The notes: a model not told the origin generated them from the letters alone. Positions 52,214 to 61,150 are shown, numbered from the stretch's first letter. The stretch: DNA of 64,000 nucleotides from Chloroflexota bacterium (GCA_004295045.1 SHND01000014.1:29288-93287), one strand, 5' to 3'. Translations and numbers: made by a program.

Positions 52214-53116
52214 ATGGCTCAAGCTGCATTAGCTCCTTCCGCAAAACCCAATCCGCTCGTCGCCCGCTTTGGCGGTGTGCCGCTCGCGTGGGTGGGTCTG
52301 TTGCCCTTTTTTATTTTTGCGCTGCTGTTTTTGATTTTGCCCTCCTTGTCATTGTTCACGGGCAGTTTCACCGACGCTCAAGGAAACTTTACCTTTCAAA
52401 ATATCTTGGACCTGTCGCGCGAAGATATTGTGGATGCGTACGCGCTGAGCATTCAAATCAGTGTCGTGACAGCTATTGTCGGCGGGCTCTTTGGTTTTTT
52501 TATCGCGTATGCGTTGGTGATGACGGGCGTGCCGAGCGCGCTGCGTACCAGTCTGGTGACGTTTTGCGGCGTCGCTTCCAATTTCGCCGGAGTGCCGTTG
52601 GCGTTCGCGTTCGTGGCGGCGTTGGGGCGCACCGGCTATATCACCGCCGTACTGCGCAATACGTTCGATTACGATATTTATGATCACGGGTTCAATCTGT
52701 ACAGTTTTCTCGGACTCTCGCTCACGTATTTGTATTTTCAATTTCCGCTGATGGTACTCGTCATGATGCCCGCGTTGGAAGGGCTGCGCCGCGAATGGCG
52801 CGAAGCCTCTCAAAATTTAGGCGCGTCCGATCTACAATACTGGCGCTATGTGGCGCTGCCGATTTTGACGCCGTCCATTTTGGGCACCATGATTTTGTTG
52901 TTTGGCAATGCCTTTGGCGCGTATGCGACCGCGTATGCGTTGACGGGCGGACGTTTGCAATTGGTGACGATTCAAATCGGCGCGCAAATTCGCGGCGATG
53001 TGCTGCACAATCCCGGCTTGGGATATGCGATGGGCTTTGGGATGGTCGTCATCATGGCGCTGTCCATTTTGGCGTACACGTGGCTGCAGCGGCGCGCGGC
53101 GAGGTGGTTACAATGA
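52214..53116 (+). CDS. ABC importer permease 1 (PotB/CysT type)
   Basis: The 300-residue membrane protein has six helices and the EAA loop EASQNLGASDLQYWRYVALP near residue 195. It begins with a soluble 15-residue lead (MAQAALAPSAKPNP). It starts five bases after an attenuator U-tract, so no room is left for a normal Shine-Dalgarno. It overlaps the next gene in ATGA. With its partner it forms the pore for the receptor upstream. Confidence 0.92.
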   Translation: MAQAALAPSAKPNPLVARFGGVPLAWVGLLPFFIFALLFLILPSLSLFTGSFTDAQGNFTFQNILDLSREDIVDAYALSIQISVVTAIVGGLFGFFIAYALVMTGVPSALRTSLVTFCGVASNFAGVPLAFAFVAALGRTGYITAVLRNTFDYDIYDHGFNLYSFLGLSLTYLYFQFPLMVLVMMPALEGLRREWREASQNLGASDLQYWRYVALPILTPSILGTMILLFGNAFGAYATAYALTGGRLQLVTIQIGAQIRGDVLHNPGLGYAMGFGMVVIMALSILAYTWLQRRAARWLQ

Positions 53117-53925
53117 AACGTTCCACCTTTTGGGGACTGTTCTGGGTCACGCTCGCCGCGTTGTATTTGTTTCTGCCGCTCTGGGGCGCGTTCGATTTTT
53201 CGCTGCGCGCTGAACGCGATGTGATTGGTTTTGCTTCCTATACGCGCGCGTTTGCGGACGATGATTTTTGGCGCACGTTTATATTTTCCAATCAGATGGC
53301 ATTCATCTCGATTATCGTCAGTATTCTCTTGATTGTGCCGACGGCATATTGGGTGCAGTTGAAATTGCCGCAGATGCGTCCCGTCATAGAATTTATCACC
53401 CTGCTCCCGTTCGTCATTCCCGCCATTATTTTGGTATTTGGTTACATCAAATTGTATAGTCGCCCGATAGAGATCGGACCGCTGACGATTTTTCCGCCGC
53501 TTACGAATACGGACTTGAGCACGAATGTTTTGTTGGTGGCGGGCTACGTGGTCTTGGCGCTGCCGTACATGTATCGTTCGGTGGATAACGGCTTGCGCGC
53601 GATTGATGTGCAGACGCTGACCGAAGCGGCGCAGAGTTTGGGCGCAGGTTGGTTCACCATTTTGTTTCGCATCATCATGCCGAATCTGCGCGCGGCATTG
53701 TTGAGTGGCGCGCTGCTGACCTTTGCGATCGTGGTGGGCGAATTGACGCTCGCGACGTTTTTGGGACGCCCCGCGTTTGGTCCGTACTTGCAGCAGTTAG
53801 GGCAGCACAAAGCATACGAGCCCGCCGCGCTTACGATTGTCAGTTTTCTGTTGACGTGGTTGGCGATGATCTTGATCTATTTCGTCACGCGCGGTTCGAA
53901 CGCCCAAGTTACGGGAGCGCATTGA
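53113..53925 (+). CDS. ABC importer permease 2 (PotC/CysW type)
   Basis: The 270-residue membrane protein has six helices and the EAA loop TEAAQSLGAGWFTILFRIIM near residue 175, and ends with LLTWLAMILIYFVTR. ATG 53113 overlaps the stop of permease 1. The start upstream at 52795 would run through permease 1 in another frame and is rejected. A heptamer repeat separates it from the ATPase gene. Confidence 0.92.
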   Translation: MKRSTFWGLFWVTLAALYLFLPLWGAFDFSLRAERDVIGFASYTRAFADDDFWRTFIFSNQMAFISIIVSILLIVPTAYWVQLKLPQMRPVIEFITLLPFVIPAIILVFGYIKLYSRPIEIGPLTIFPPLTNTDLSTNVLLVAGYVVLALPYMYRSVDNGLRAIDVQTLTEAAQSLGAGWFTILFRIIMPNLRAALLSGALLTFAIVVGELTLATFLGRPAFGPYLQQLGQHKAYEPAALTIVSFLLTWLAMILIYFVTRGSNAQVTGAH

Positions 53926-53929
53926 GGGA

Positions 53930-54012
53930 TTTATCATTTCTGATTTGTGGTTTTTGATTTGGACGATATACTACGGCGCAACCAAAAATCATCAATCAAC
54001 AATCGAAAATTT
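53930..54012. repeat. Heptamer palindrome (GATTTGT type)
   Basis: GATTTATCATTTCTGATTTG opens the left arm and CCAAAAATCATCAATCAACA opens the right arm. The centre is about 25 nt. It begins four bases after the permease stop and ends six bases before ATG 54018. Confidence 0.75.
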
Positions 54013-54017
54013 CAAAC

Positions 54018-55106
54018 ATGGCTTTTCTTGAACTCTCCAACATCCGCAAACAATTCTCGAATGTCGCCGCGCCGGCAGTCCAAGATTTCAATCTAAGCGT
54101 CGAGCGCGGTGAATTTGTTTCGTTTCTCGGACCTTCGGGGTGCGGCAAAACGACGACCTTGCGGATGATCGCGGGCTTTGAACAGCCAACTTCCGGAACC
54201 ATTACCATCAACGGCGCGGATTTGACTCGAGTCTCCGCGAACAAACGCAATATTGGGATGGTGTTTCAGTCGTACGCGCTCTTTCCGAACATGACGGTGG
54301 AAGATAACATCGGCTTTGGATTGCGCGTAGCGCATCGCCCAAAAGAAGAAATTGTGCCGCGCGTCGGGGAAATGCTCAAGTTGATCAATTTGGCTGACAA
54401 AGGCAAACGCTATCCCTCGCAATTGTCCGGCGGTCAGCAGCAGCGCGTCGCGTTGGCGCGCGCATTGGCGTTGAAGCCGCAATTACTTTTGCTCGACGAA
54501 CCGCTCTCCGCGTTGGACGCGAAAATTCGCGTTTCACTGCGCAATGAAATTCGCGCGATTCAGCGTCAGACCGGAGTCACCGCAATCTATGTGACGCACG
54601 ATCAAGAAGAAGCCATGTCGCTTTCCGACCGGATCGTGGTCATGAGCAACGGGCGCATGGAACAAGTTGGCACGCCGTTTGAAATTTACAATTTCCCACA
54701 AACGCAATTTGTCGCGTCGTTCGTCGGCACGCTCAATCAACTGCGGGCGCGCGTTCTCGATTCGGCGAGCGGCAAACTCGAAATTGAGGGACAAACCGTC
54801 TACACGGCACAGCCCCTCGATAATGTGAAAGGCGAAACGCTCGCCGTTGCGCTGCGCCCGGAAATGATTCACCTGGACGGCTCGAGTGAGGAGCAAAACA
54901 GACTCGTGGGCGTCGTCGAAGACACCACCTTTCTCGGTTCCATCGTGCGGACGCGTATCAAAGTCAAAGAAAGCGTCATTTCGTTCGACACTTTTAATAA
55001 TCCGAATTTGGCATTGCCCAGCCGCGACGCAAAAATCTCGATTGCATTTCCGCGCGAAGCCGTTTTGCTTTTACAGGAGAGCGCGGCGCAAACAACCTCC
55101 GCTTGA
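54018..55106 (+). CDS. ABC importer ATPase (PotA/FbpC/CysA type)
   Basis: The 362-residue ATPase has Walker A GPSGCGKTT near residue 39, Q-loop MVFQSYALFPNMTVEDNI, signature LSGGQQQRVALARAL, Walker B LLLLDEPLSALD, H-loop YVTHDQEEAMSLSDR, and a C-terminal TOBE-like domain (QTQFVASFVGTLNQLRARVL, LRPEMIHL). This is the CUT1/Fe3+ family layout. It drives the importer encoded by 50927-53925. Confidence 0.95.
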   Translation: MAFLELSNIRKQFSNVAAPAVQDFNLSVERGEFVSFLGPSGCGKTTTLRMIAGFEQPTSGTITINGADLTRVSANKRNIGMVFQSYALFPNMTVEDNIGFGLRVAHRPKEEIVPRVGEMLKLINLADKGKRYPSQLSGGQQQRVALARALALKPQLLLLDEPLSALDAKIRVSLRNEIRAIQRQTGVTAIYVTHDQEEAMSLSDRIVVMSNGRMEQVGTPFEIYNFPQTQFVASFVGTLNQLRARVLDSASGKLEIEGQTVYTAQPLDNVKGETLAVALRPEMIHLDGSSEEQNRLVGVVEDTTFLGSIVRTRIKVKESVISFDTFNNPNLALPSRDAKISIAFPREAVLLLQESAAQTTSA

Positions 55107-55136
55107 AATCACGCGCGAAAAAATTCTTGCGTAATC

Positions 55137-55167
55137 GGGAAGGCGCGCCGTCGCCTTCTCTTTTTTT
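55137..55167 (+). terminator. Intrinsic terminator seven bases before the LysE-family gene
   Basis: GGGAAGGCG (55137-55145) and CGCCTTCTC (55152-55160) form a 9-bp stem with one G-U pair and a CGCCGT loop, followed by TTTTTTT (55161-55167). The next ATG is at 55174. Confidence 0.85.
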
Positions 55168-55173
55168 ATCTCG

Positions 55174-55791
55174 ATGACAAATTCTTTTATCAACGGCGCG
55201 ATTGCGGGCTATGCGATTGCGATTCCCGTCGGCGTGATTGCGATTTTGATTTTGGAAACGGGGCTGCGCTACGGCTTTTGGCATGGCTTTGCGGCAGGTT
55301 CCGGCGCCGCCACCGCCGATTTGATTTATGCCACCCTTGCGGCGACCGTCGGCGTTCTCCTCGCGCAATTTCTCGAACCGATTGCGCTGCTGCTGAAAAT
55401 TGTGAGCGCGGCGTTTCTAATTGCGTTAGGATTGCGCGGCTTGTACAAAACTTGGCGGGCGCGCCAAACTCAAAACGACGCGAACACCAAACCGCTCAAC
55501 GCTACAATTTGGAAAACGTATTTGGCTTTATTGGGCTTGACGATTTTGAATCCCGCGACGATTGCGTATTTTGCCGCGTTGATTTTGGGCGGTACCGTTG
55601 GCACGACGCCGACAACCCAAGATAAAATCTTGTTCGTCATGGGCGCGTTTCTCGCGTCGTGGTCATGGCAATCGCTTCTCGCCGCCATCGGCGCGCTCGC
55701 GCACAAACATCTCCCGCCAAGTTTCAAATTCTGGACGAGCTTGGTGGGAAATGTGATTATTATGGGGTTGGGAATAAGGATACTATTCTAA
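55174..55791 (+). CDS. LysE/RhtB-family amino acid exporter
   Basis: The 205-residue membrane protein has six helices in the LysE order, with FINGAIAGYAIAIPVGVIAI at the start, RYGFWHGFAAGSGAATADLI in loop 2-3, and LLGLTILNPATIAYFAALIL (conserved NP in the fourth helix). It should export an amino acid or related amine. It has no room for its own promoter after the terminator upstream, so it depends on read-through. Its TAA overlaps the next ATG (TAATG). Confidence 0.88.
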   Translation: MTNSFINGAIAGYAIAIPVGVIAILILETGLRYGFWHGFAAGSGAATADLIYATLAATVGVLLAQFLEPIALLLKIVSAAFLIALGLRGLYKTWRARQTQNDANTKPLNATIWKTYLALLGLTILNPATIAYFAALILGGTVGTTPTTQDKILFVMGAFLASWSWQSLLAAIGALAHKHLPPSFKFWTSLVGNVIIMGLGIRILF

Positions 55792-57158
55792 TGCTCTCAC
55801 TCACTCCCGAACTCATCACCCTCCTCCGTTCGCTCGACAAGAACGCATACGCGCCCGCGCAGCGCGAATTTTTGAAACGTGCGCCGAAATACGCGCTGCA
55901 CATTCTCACCGACGGCATCACGCCCCAAGCGTTACAACGCGCGCATACGCCAACCTTTGACGCGCTCGCCCAACGCGGCGTCAGTGCAGTCCACGCGCGC
56001 GGCGTCTTTCCAACAATCACGGGACCATCGCATACTTCAATGCTCACCGGCGCGCGCGTAGGCACACATGGCTTTTTGTATCCGAAAATGTTGGACGCGT
56101 TCGGCAATCGGCTACTTGAATTTCCCGAAGGGCTGATGCGCGCCGAAACGATTGCGGAAGCATGGCGCCCGCGCGGGATTACTACCGCCGACATTGGCTC
56201 GCGTTTTTTGCGCGGCGCGGACATGCTGCAAACCGAAGGCGTGTTCGGCGAGGATTACGTTGACATCACCAATCGCGCTATCGCCGCAATCAACGAATGG
56301 CAGCCGCATTATCTGCACGTCGTTTTTTATGTTGCCGATTCAGCGGGGCATTTGTACGGGCCCGACGCGGACGAAACGTTGTGGGCGATTCAACAGCTGG
56401 ATGAAATGACCGCGCGTTTGTTGAACGCGTACGCGGACAAAAACTTGGATGGTGAATTGGTGATTGTGGTCAATGCCGATCATGGAATGGTTCCTGTCAA
56501 TGAAACGATTCCCCATTCGTTCGCGGAAAATGCGGGCGCGCTGCCGCACGGACGCGTTGCATTGTCGCCGCGCGGGTTTGACGATGCAACGTTCGAGGCG
56601 TTGATGAACGACCCGCGCGTGGATGATATTTTTGCGCGCGATGAATTGGAAGTGTTAGGCGCGTACGGACCGCGTTGGGGCGAAAATGTATTGCAGCTGC
56701 GCGAGGGCTGGATGTTTGAAACGGCGCGTCCGCTCGCGGGCTATCATGGCGCGTGGTGCGAGACCGACCGCCATATTCCGATGCTTTGGAGCGGCGCAGG
56801 GATTCGCGCGGGCGCGCAACTCGACGCGTGCGAATTGATTGACATTGCTTCTACGCTCTCCATTTTGCTTGGCGGCGCGGTCCCCGAAAACAATCAGGGC
56901 AGAATTTTGTGGGAAGCGCTGGATACGCAAGGCGAAACGCGCAATGTCGGATTCGCAGAATCCAGAAATTACGTTGATTTGTTGCTGCAGCGCGACAGCG
57001 CGCTCGAAGAATTGAAACAATTAAAACGTGAACGCGCGGGCGGCGCGATGTATCGTTCCGAGTACGATGCCGAACGCGCGGAAATTCTGCTGCGCGCGCG
57101 TATGAATATGACGGCGATGGAGGAAGAGAAAAAGAGATTGGAGATTTCGGATTTTTGA
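55791..57158 (+). CDS. Type I phosphodiesterase/phosphonoacetate-hydrolase-like enzyme
   Basis: The 455-residue protein is an alkaline-phosphatase-fold phosphodiesterase (PF01663): ILTDGITP binds metal, FPTITGPSHTSMLTGARVGT carries the nucleophile Thr, and VNADHGMVPVNE and GYHGAWCETDRHIPM give further metal ligands. Related enzymes include nucleotide pyrophosphatases, choline-specific ENPP6 and phosphonoacetate hydrolase. It has no signal peptide, so it acts on imported material, most likely from the importer upstream. Its last seven residues and TGA come from the following repeat. It overlaps the exporter gene by one base. Confidence 0.85.
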   Translation: MLSLTPELITLLRSLDKNAYAPAQREFLKRAPKYALHILTDGITPQALQRAHTPTFDALAQRGVSAVHARGVFPTITGPSHTSMLTGARVGTHGFLYPKMLDAFGNRLLEFPEGLMRAETIAEAWRPRGITTADIGSRFLRGADMLQTEGVFGEDYVDITNRAIAAINEWQPHYLHVVFYVADSAGHLYGPDADETLWAIQQLDEMTARLLNAYADKNLDGELVIVVNADHGMVPVNETIPHSFAENAGALPHGRVALSPRGFDDATFEALMNDPRVDDIFARDELEVLGAYGPRWGENVLQLREGWMFETARPLAGYHGAWCETDRHIPMLWSGAGIRAGAQLDACELIDIASTLSILLGGAVPENNQGRILWEALDTQGETRNVGFAESRNYVDLLLQRDSALEELKQLKRERAGGAMYRSEYDAERAEILLRARMNMTAMEEEKKRLEISDF

Positions 57159-57248
57159 TTTTTGATTTTCGATTTTTGATTTTCGATTGGCGACACGTGA
57201 TTCGCCATCTGCTATCTGCTATCCGCTATCTGCTATCCGCCATCTGCC
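57138..57248. repeat. Hybrid heptamer array (GATTTTT type next to CTGCTAT type)
   Basis: GATTTTTGATTTTTGATTTT on the left belongs to one unit family and CATCTGCTATCTGCTATCCG on the right to another, so the two halves do not pair with each other. The left half contains the TGA stop of the phosphodiesterase, and the right half ends CTGCCATG, whose ATG starts the next gene. Confidence 0.8.
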
Positions 57249-58259
57249 ATGTTACACGGACGTTGGTCTCTCGAAAACCGCGCGGCGTTGGAAAAACTGC
57301 TGGCGCAAAAATTTTCATACACGCCCATTGCCATCTTTGATTGGGACAACACCTGCATCGCAGGGGACACCTCCGACGCGGTGTTTCATGAATTGTGCCG
57401 CGATTTGGCATTTCATTTCGAGAATCCCGATTTTGTGAATTGGGTCGAAGAGATTCCGATTCCTTCGCGCATTTTGGAATGTGTGGAAATGTTTTGGGCG
57501 CGCGATACACGCGCGACGCGCGAGGCATTGCGTTTTGAATTGGAGCGTACGCGTTGGGCGTTGCACGAAAGCGAGGACGACAATCAGGCGTGGGCATGGG
57601 ACACGGGCGCGTTCGTCGGCTGGACACCGCAGCAAATTCGGGAATACACGCGCCGCGTCATTGCACGCGAATTGGCGCAAGAGTTACGAATAGAGTTTTT
57701 AACCCATCCCGCGTTCATGCGCGCGGAAAATATTGGCGCGGGCGCGGTCAAGCAAGATTTATCAGGATTGCATTATCTCGAACGCGCGCAACAAATGCGC
57801 GCAATGGACTTGGATACGGATATGACGCTGCCCATCGCGCGCGGGCTGCGCGTGCGCAACGAAATGCGCGAATTGATGTACGAGTTTCGCGCGGCGGGCT
57901 GGCAAGTGTTTGTCATCACCGCGTCGCCGCAGTGGGAAATTGAAGCATTCGCCGAACGTTATTTTATTCCGCCGAACAATATAATTGGGATGCGCCGCGC
58001 GATTGTCAATGGGCGCGTGACCGCCGCGTTCGAGCCGCCGTGTTCGTGGGGCGATGGCAAATTGGACGCTTACAATTTATTCGTCACGCGCGAACGTCCG
58101 CCCAATTTTTGCGCGGGCGACAGCATCGGCGATTGGACGCTGCTCGAATGGGCAACCGATGGCGCGCTGCTCGTGGAACCCACGACGGATTCGCTGCGAA
58201 ATTTCGCGCAGTGGCAGCAATCCATCGGCGAGAATTGGCTGATACAGCGTTTTGAATAA
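57249..58259 (+). CDS. HAD-family phosphatase (phosphoserine/phosphorylcholine phosphatase-like)
   Basis: The 336-residue protein has HAD motif I AIFDWDNTCIAGDTSDAVF near residue 29 (Asp-x-Asp), motif II VFVITASPQW, and motif IV FCAGDSIGDWTLLEW with the late Asp pair. A large helical cap (residues about 60-190) separates motifs I and II, as in the HAD-IB group that includes phosphoserine and phosphorylcholine phosphatases. Next to a phosphodiesterase and an importer, it could remove phosphate from phosphocholine or phosphoethanolamine. ATG 57249 lies at the end of the repeat. No signal peptide is present. Confidence 0.8.
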   Translation: MLHGRWSLENRAALEKLLAQKFSYTPIAIFDWDNTCIAGDTSDAVFHELCRDLAFHFENPDFVNWVEEIPIPSRILECVEMFWARDTRATREALRFELERTRWALHESEDDNQAWAWDTGAFVGWTPQQIREYTRRVIARELAQELRIEFLTHPAFMRAENIGAGAVKQDLSGLHYLERAQQMRAMDLDTDMTLPIARGLRVRNEMRELMYEFRAAGWQVFVITASPQWEIEAFAERYFIPPNNIIGMRRAIVNGRVTAAFEPPCSWGDGKLDAYNLFVTRERPPNFCAGDSIGDWTLLEWATDGALLVEPTTDSLRNFAQWQQSIGENWLIQRFE

Positions 58260-58266
58260 GCGGCGG

Positions 58267-58319
58267 TTGCAACAATTTTTTTGCGCGCCTATAATCTTTT
58301 CAATACGGATGAATTCATC
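58267..58319 (+). promoter_or_regulatory. Promoter of eutN-eutA with a 12-bp palindromic operator
   Basis: TTGCAA (58267-58272), a 17-bp spacer and TATAAT (58290-58295), with the start near 58302. The palindrome GATGAATTCATC (58308-58319) lies just after it, a natural place for a repressor to bind. Confidence 0.65.
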
Positions 58320-58320
58320 T

Positions 58321-58381
58321 TGTGATGCGTGATTCTAAACCGAGACCTTTCACAACGAATCACCCAATCACCCAATCACCC
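58321..58381. repeat. AATCACCC tandem array with partial inverted arm
   Basis: GTGATGCGTGATTC on the left and GAATCACCCAATCACCCAAT on the right, running into ATG 58382. The unit is eight bases here. Confidence 0.7.
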
Positions 58382-58672
58382 ATGTTAATCTGTCGCGTCG
58401 TCGGAAACGTTGTTTCCACAATCAAAGACGACAAACTCACCGGCAAAAAAATTCTCATCGTGCGCGAAACCACTACCGAAAATGAACTCGTCGGCAAACC
58501 GCTGGCGGCGATTGATACGGTGGACGCAGGCATCGGCGACCTCGTGCTCATCGCTCAAGGTTCGTCCGCGCGCCAAACGACCTTGACCAAAGAAACGCCC
58601 ACCGATGCGGTCATCATGGCAATCATTGACGAACTCGCGGTGGATGGGAAAATTACGTTCAAGAAATCGTAA
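58382..58672 (+). CDS. eutN: EutN/CcmL-family pentameric vertex protein
   Basis: The 96-residue protein starts MLICRVVGNVVSTIKDDKLT and continues GKKILIV, ending AIIDELAVDGKITFKK, the EutN/CcmL pattern. Pentamers of this family cap the corners of bacterial microcompartments. No shell hexamer gene is seen in the window, so here it may act outside a shell. ATG 58382 lies at the end of the repeat, and the in-frame ATG at 58322 would translate it. Its TAA overlaps the eutA ATG. Confidence 0.85.
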   Translation: MLICRVVGNVVSTIKDDKLTGKKILIVRETTTENELVGKPLAAIDTVDAGIGDLVLIAQGSSARQTTLTKETPTDAVIMAIIDELAVDGKITFKKS

Positions 58673-60105
58673 TGGCTGACTCGCGCACACTATTGAGCGT
58701 TGGGCTTGATGTTGGCACGACGACGACGCAAATTGTTTTCTCGCGCATTTATTTGAAAAATATCGCGCCCTCGTCGCAAGTGCCGCGCATCGGTATCAAT
58801 GACCGCGATATTCTTTACCAATCGCAGATTTATCTCACGCCGCTTGCTACGCGTGACCGTGTGGATATTCGCGGACTCGAAGAAATCGTTCAGCGCGAAT
58901 ATCAACGCGCAGGTCATGCGCCCTCGCAAGTCGAAACGGGCGCGGTGATTGTGACGGGCGAAATCGCGAAAAAGGAAAACGCGGCGGAAATTTTGCAAGC
59001 GCTCGGAAAATACGCGGGCGAATTTGTTGTCACCGTCGCGGGTCCGCGCCTCGAAGCGCAAATGGCGGGACGCGGCAGCGGCGCGGCGGCCTACTCGCGC
59101 GAACATTATGCGCGCGTGACGAACGTGGACATTGGCGGCGGCACGGCGAACAGCGCGGTCTTTGAGTTGGGCAACACCCTCGCGGCGGCGGCGATGAATG
59201 TGGGCGGACACATTATCGAGATTGATCAAAGCACGATGCATATTCGCCACATTGCCGAGCCCGCGCGCAAAATTATTCAACATCACAATTTGCCGATTCG
59301 TGTTGGCGAGCGCGTAGAGCTTGGACCGCTGCGCGAATTTTGCAATGTCATGGCAGAGTTGGTGGTTGAACTCATCGAGGGGCGCGAATCACAACTCGGA
59401 CATCAAGTCATGCTCACGCCGCCGATGAGTGTGAGCGGGCACAATACAAAATTATTTATCAGCGGCGGCGTCGGGCATTATTTTTATCATCCGCTTGAAA
59501 ATGTAACGCTTGAAAGCGTTACAACGCATGACGACATTGGTCCACTATTCGGACTCGCGCTGCGCGAAAACAAAACGCTTCAATACATGGAAGCGGTTGA
59601 GCCGCCCGAAACAATTCGCGCGACGGTGATTGGCGCGAGTTCGCAAACGGTGACGTTGAGCGGTTCGACGATTTGGGCGGAGAAACAAATTTTGCCGATT
59701 AAAAATGTTCCCGTCGTGCGCCCGAATTTAGGCACCACCGCAAACATTCCCGACGCGATTTCTGACGCGATGGCGCGGATGGAAATTGACGCGTCGCGCG
59801 AGAACGCGGCGATTGCGTTGGACATACACGGCGCCCTCGATTTCGCGCAGTTGCAAAATTTAGCAAAAGGGTTATCGGAATACGCGGCGCGCGAGTTGCC
59901 GAACGAACGCGCATTGATTTTGATTTTGGGACGCGATTACGCGCAAAGTTTGGGGCAAGCGATAAAATCGTTTTCGCCGCACCGCGCGCTCTTATCCATT
60001 GACCAAGTGGGTTTGGACGAAGGCGATTACATTGATATTGGTCTGCCGATGCTCGATGGGCGTGTCGTGCCGTTGAGTGTGAAAACGTTAATATTCTATA
60101 GGTAA
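58672..60105 (+). CDS. eutA: Ethanolamine ammonia-lyase reactivating factor EutA
   Basis: The 477-residue ASKHA protein begins LLSVGLDVGTTTTQIVFSRI, then VTNVDIGGGTANSAVFELG and LFISGGVGHYFYHPL, the three nucleotide-binding loops of EutA. EutA swaps damaged B12 from ethanolamine ammonia-lyase at the cost of ATP. The lyase genes eutBC are not in the window. It overlaps eutN by one base and is transcribed from the promoter at 58267. It is followed by a heptamer repeat and an asparaginase-family gene. Confidence 0.9.
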   Translation: MADSRTLLSVGLDVGTTTTQIVFSRIYLKNIAPSSQVPRIGINDRDILYQSQIYLTPLATRDRVDIRGLEEIVQREYQRAGHAPSQVETGAVIVTGEIAKKENAAEILQALGKYAGEFVVTVAGPRLEAQMAGRGSGAAAYSREHYARVTNVDIGGGTANSAVFELGNTLAAAAMNVGGHIIEIDQSTMHIRHIAEPARKIIQHHNLPIRVGERVELGPLREFCNVMAELVVELIEGRESQLGHQVMLTPPMSVSGHNTKLFISGGVGHYFYHPLENVTLESVTTHDDIGPLFGLALRENKTLQYMEAVEPPETIRATVIGASSQTVTLSGSTIWAEKQILPIKNVPVVRPNLGTTANIPDAISDAMARMEIDASRENAAIALDIHGALDFAQLQNLAKGLSEYAARELPNERALILILGRDYAQSLGQAIKSFSPHRALLSIDQVGLDEGDYIDIGLPMLDGRVVPLSVKTLIFYR

Positions 60106-60177
60106 AGCCCAAAGCGAAAAGTTAAAAGCTAAAAGTATTTTGCATTGACTTTTAGCTCTTAACTTTATACTTTTAAC
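60106..60177. repeat. Heptamer palindrome (TTAAAAG type)
   Basis: GCGAAAAGTTAAAAGCTAAA in the left arm and CTTTTAGCTCTTAACTTTAT in the right arm, about 14 nt apart. It fills the gap from the eutA stop to the TTG at 60178. Confidence 0.85.
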
Positions 60178-61122
60178 TTGATACTTTTGGTTGGAAGCGC
60201 GAACGCAGAAATTGGTTTCGCGGATGGAATGAAAATTCTGCGCGCGGGCGGCAGCGCGCTCGACGCGGTGGAAACGGTGATTCGCGCCGTCGAATCAAAT
60301 CCCGATGACCACAGCGTCGGCTATGGCGGCTTGCCCAACATACTCGGTCAAGTGGAACTCGACGCGAGCATCATGGATGGTAAAACGCGCGCGGCAGGCG
60401 CGGTCTGCGCGGTGCAACACTACGAGCATCCGATTTCGATTGCGCGGCAGGTGATGGAACGTTTGCCGCATGTCTTGCTCGCGGGCGCGGGCGCGGAACG
60501 TTTTGCGCGCGAACTTGGAATGAAGAAACGAAATTTGTTGTCCGACGACGCGCGGAAAATTTACGAAAACAAGGTGAGCGATTCGCCGCGCTACAACACG
60601 ATGCGCGAATTGGTTTCGCGCGCGACGCTTGACCCCGAAATCGCGGCAAGCGCGCAAGAGTACGGGCTTGCGCGCTATGGCACGGTGGATGTGATTGCGA
60701 TTGACGGCGCGGGAAATTTTGCGAGTGGCGTCAGCACCAGCGGTTGGGCGTGGAAATATCCGGGGCGCGTCGGCGATTCGCCCATCATTGGCGCGGGCAA
60801 TTGTTGCGACAACCGTTACGGCGCGTGCGGCTGCACCGGCTATGGCGAGATGGCGATGCGCGCGAACACAGCTCATTCGGTTGTGTTGTATATGAAAATG
60901 GGGATGAGTTTGCAACGCGCCGCGCGTGAAGCGATGAAGGATTTGCGCGCGCTTACGGTGCCCTTTCCGCCGGGGATGAATTTGGTCGCGGTGGACGCGC
61001 GCGGCAAGCACTGCGGATTCACAACTGAAACAGACCGCGTCGTTGAATACGTCTATCAAACCGAAAAAATGAAAGCGCCAAAGATAAAAGCGCGGACTGT
61101 CGTGCCGCTGGGGCCAAGTTGA
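60178..61122 (+). CDS. N-terminal-nucleophile asparaginase / isoaspartyl peptidase
   Basis: The 314-residue protein is of the glycosylasparaginase/plant-type asparaginase family: GGSALDAVETVIRAVESNPD near the start, and YGTVDVIAIDGAGNFASGVS, where Thr after Gly becomes the nucleophile after self-cleavage, then STSGWAWKYPGRVGDSPIIG. It hydrolyses asparagine, beta-aspartyl peptides or glycosyl-asparagine. The start is TTG 60178, at the end of the repeat; TTG 60187 is another option. No signal peptide is seen. Confidence 0.9.
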   Translation: MILLVGSANAEIGFADGMKILRAGGSALDAVETVIRAVESNPDDHSVGYGGLPNILGQVELDASIMDGKTRAAGAVCAVQHYEHPISIARQVMERLPHVLLAGAGAERFARELGMKKRNLLSDDARKIYENKVSDSPRYNTMRELVSRATLDPEIAASAQEYGLARYGTVDVIAIDGAGNFASGVSTSGWAWKYPGRVGDSPIIGAGNCCDNRYGACGCTGYGEMAMRANTAHSVVLYMKMGMSLQRAAREAMKDLRALTVPFPPGMNLVAVDARGKHCGFTTETDRVVEYVYQTEKMKAPKIKARTVVPLGPS

Positions 61123-61150
61123 AGGTTGAGGGTTAAACGTTCAATCTTTC

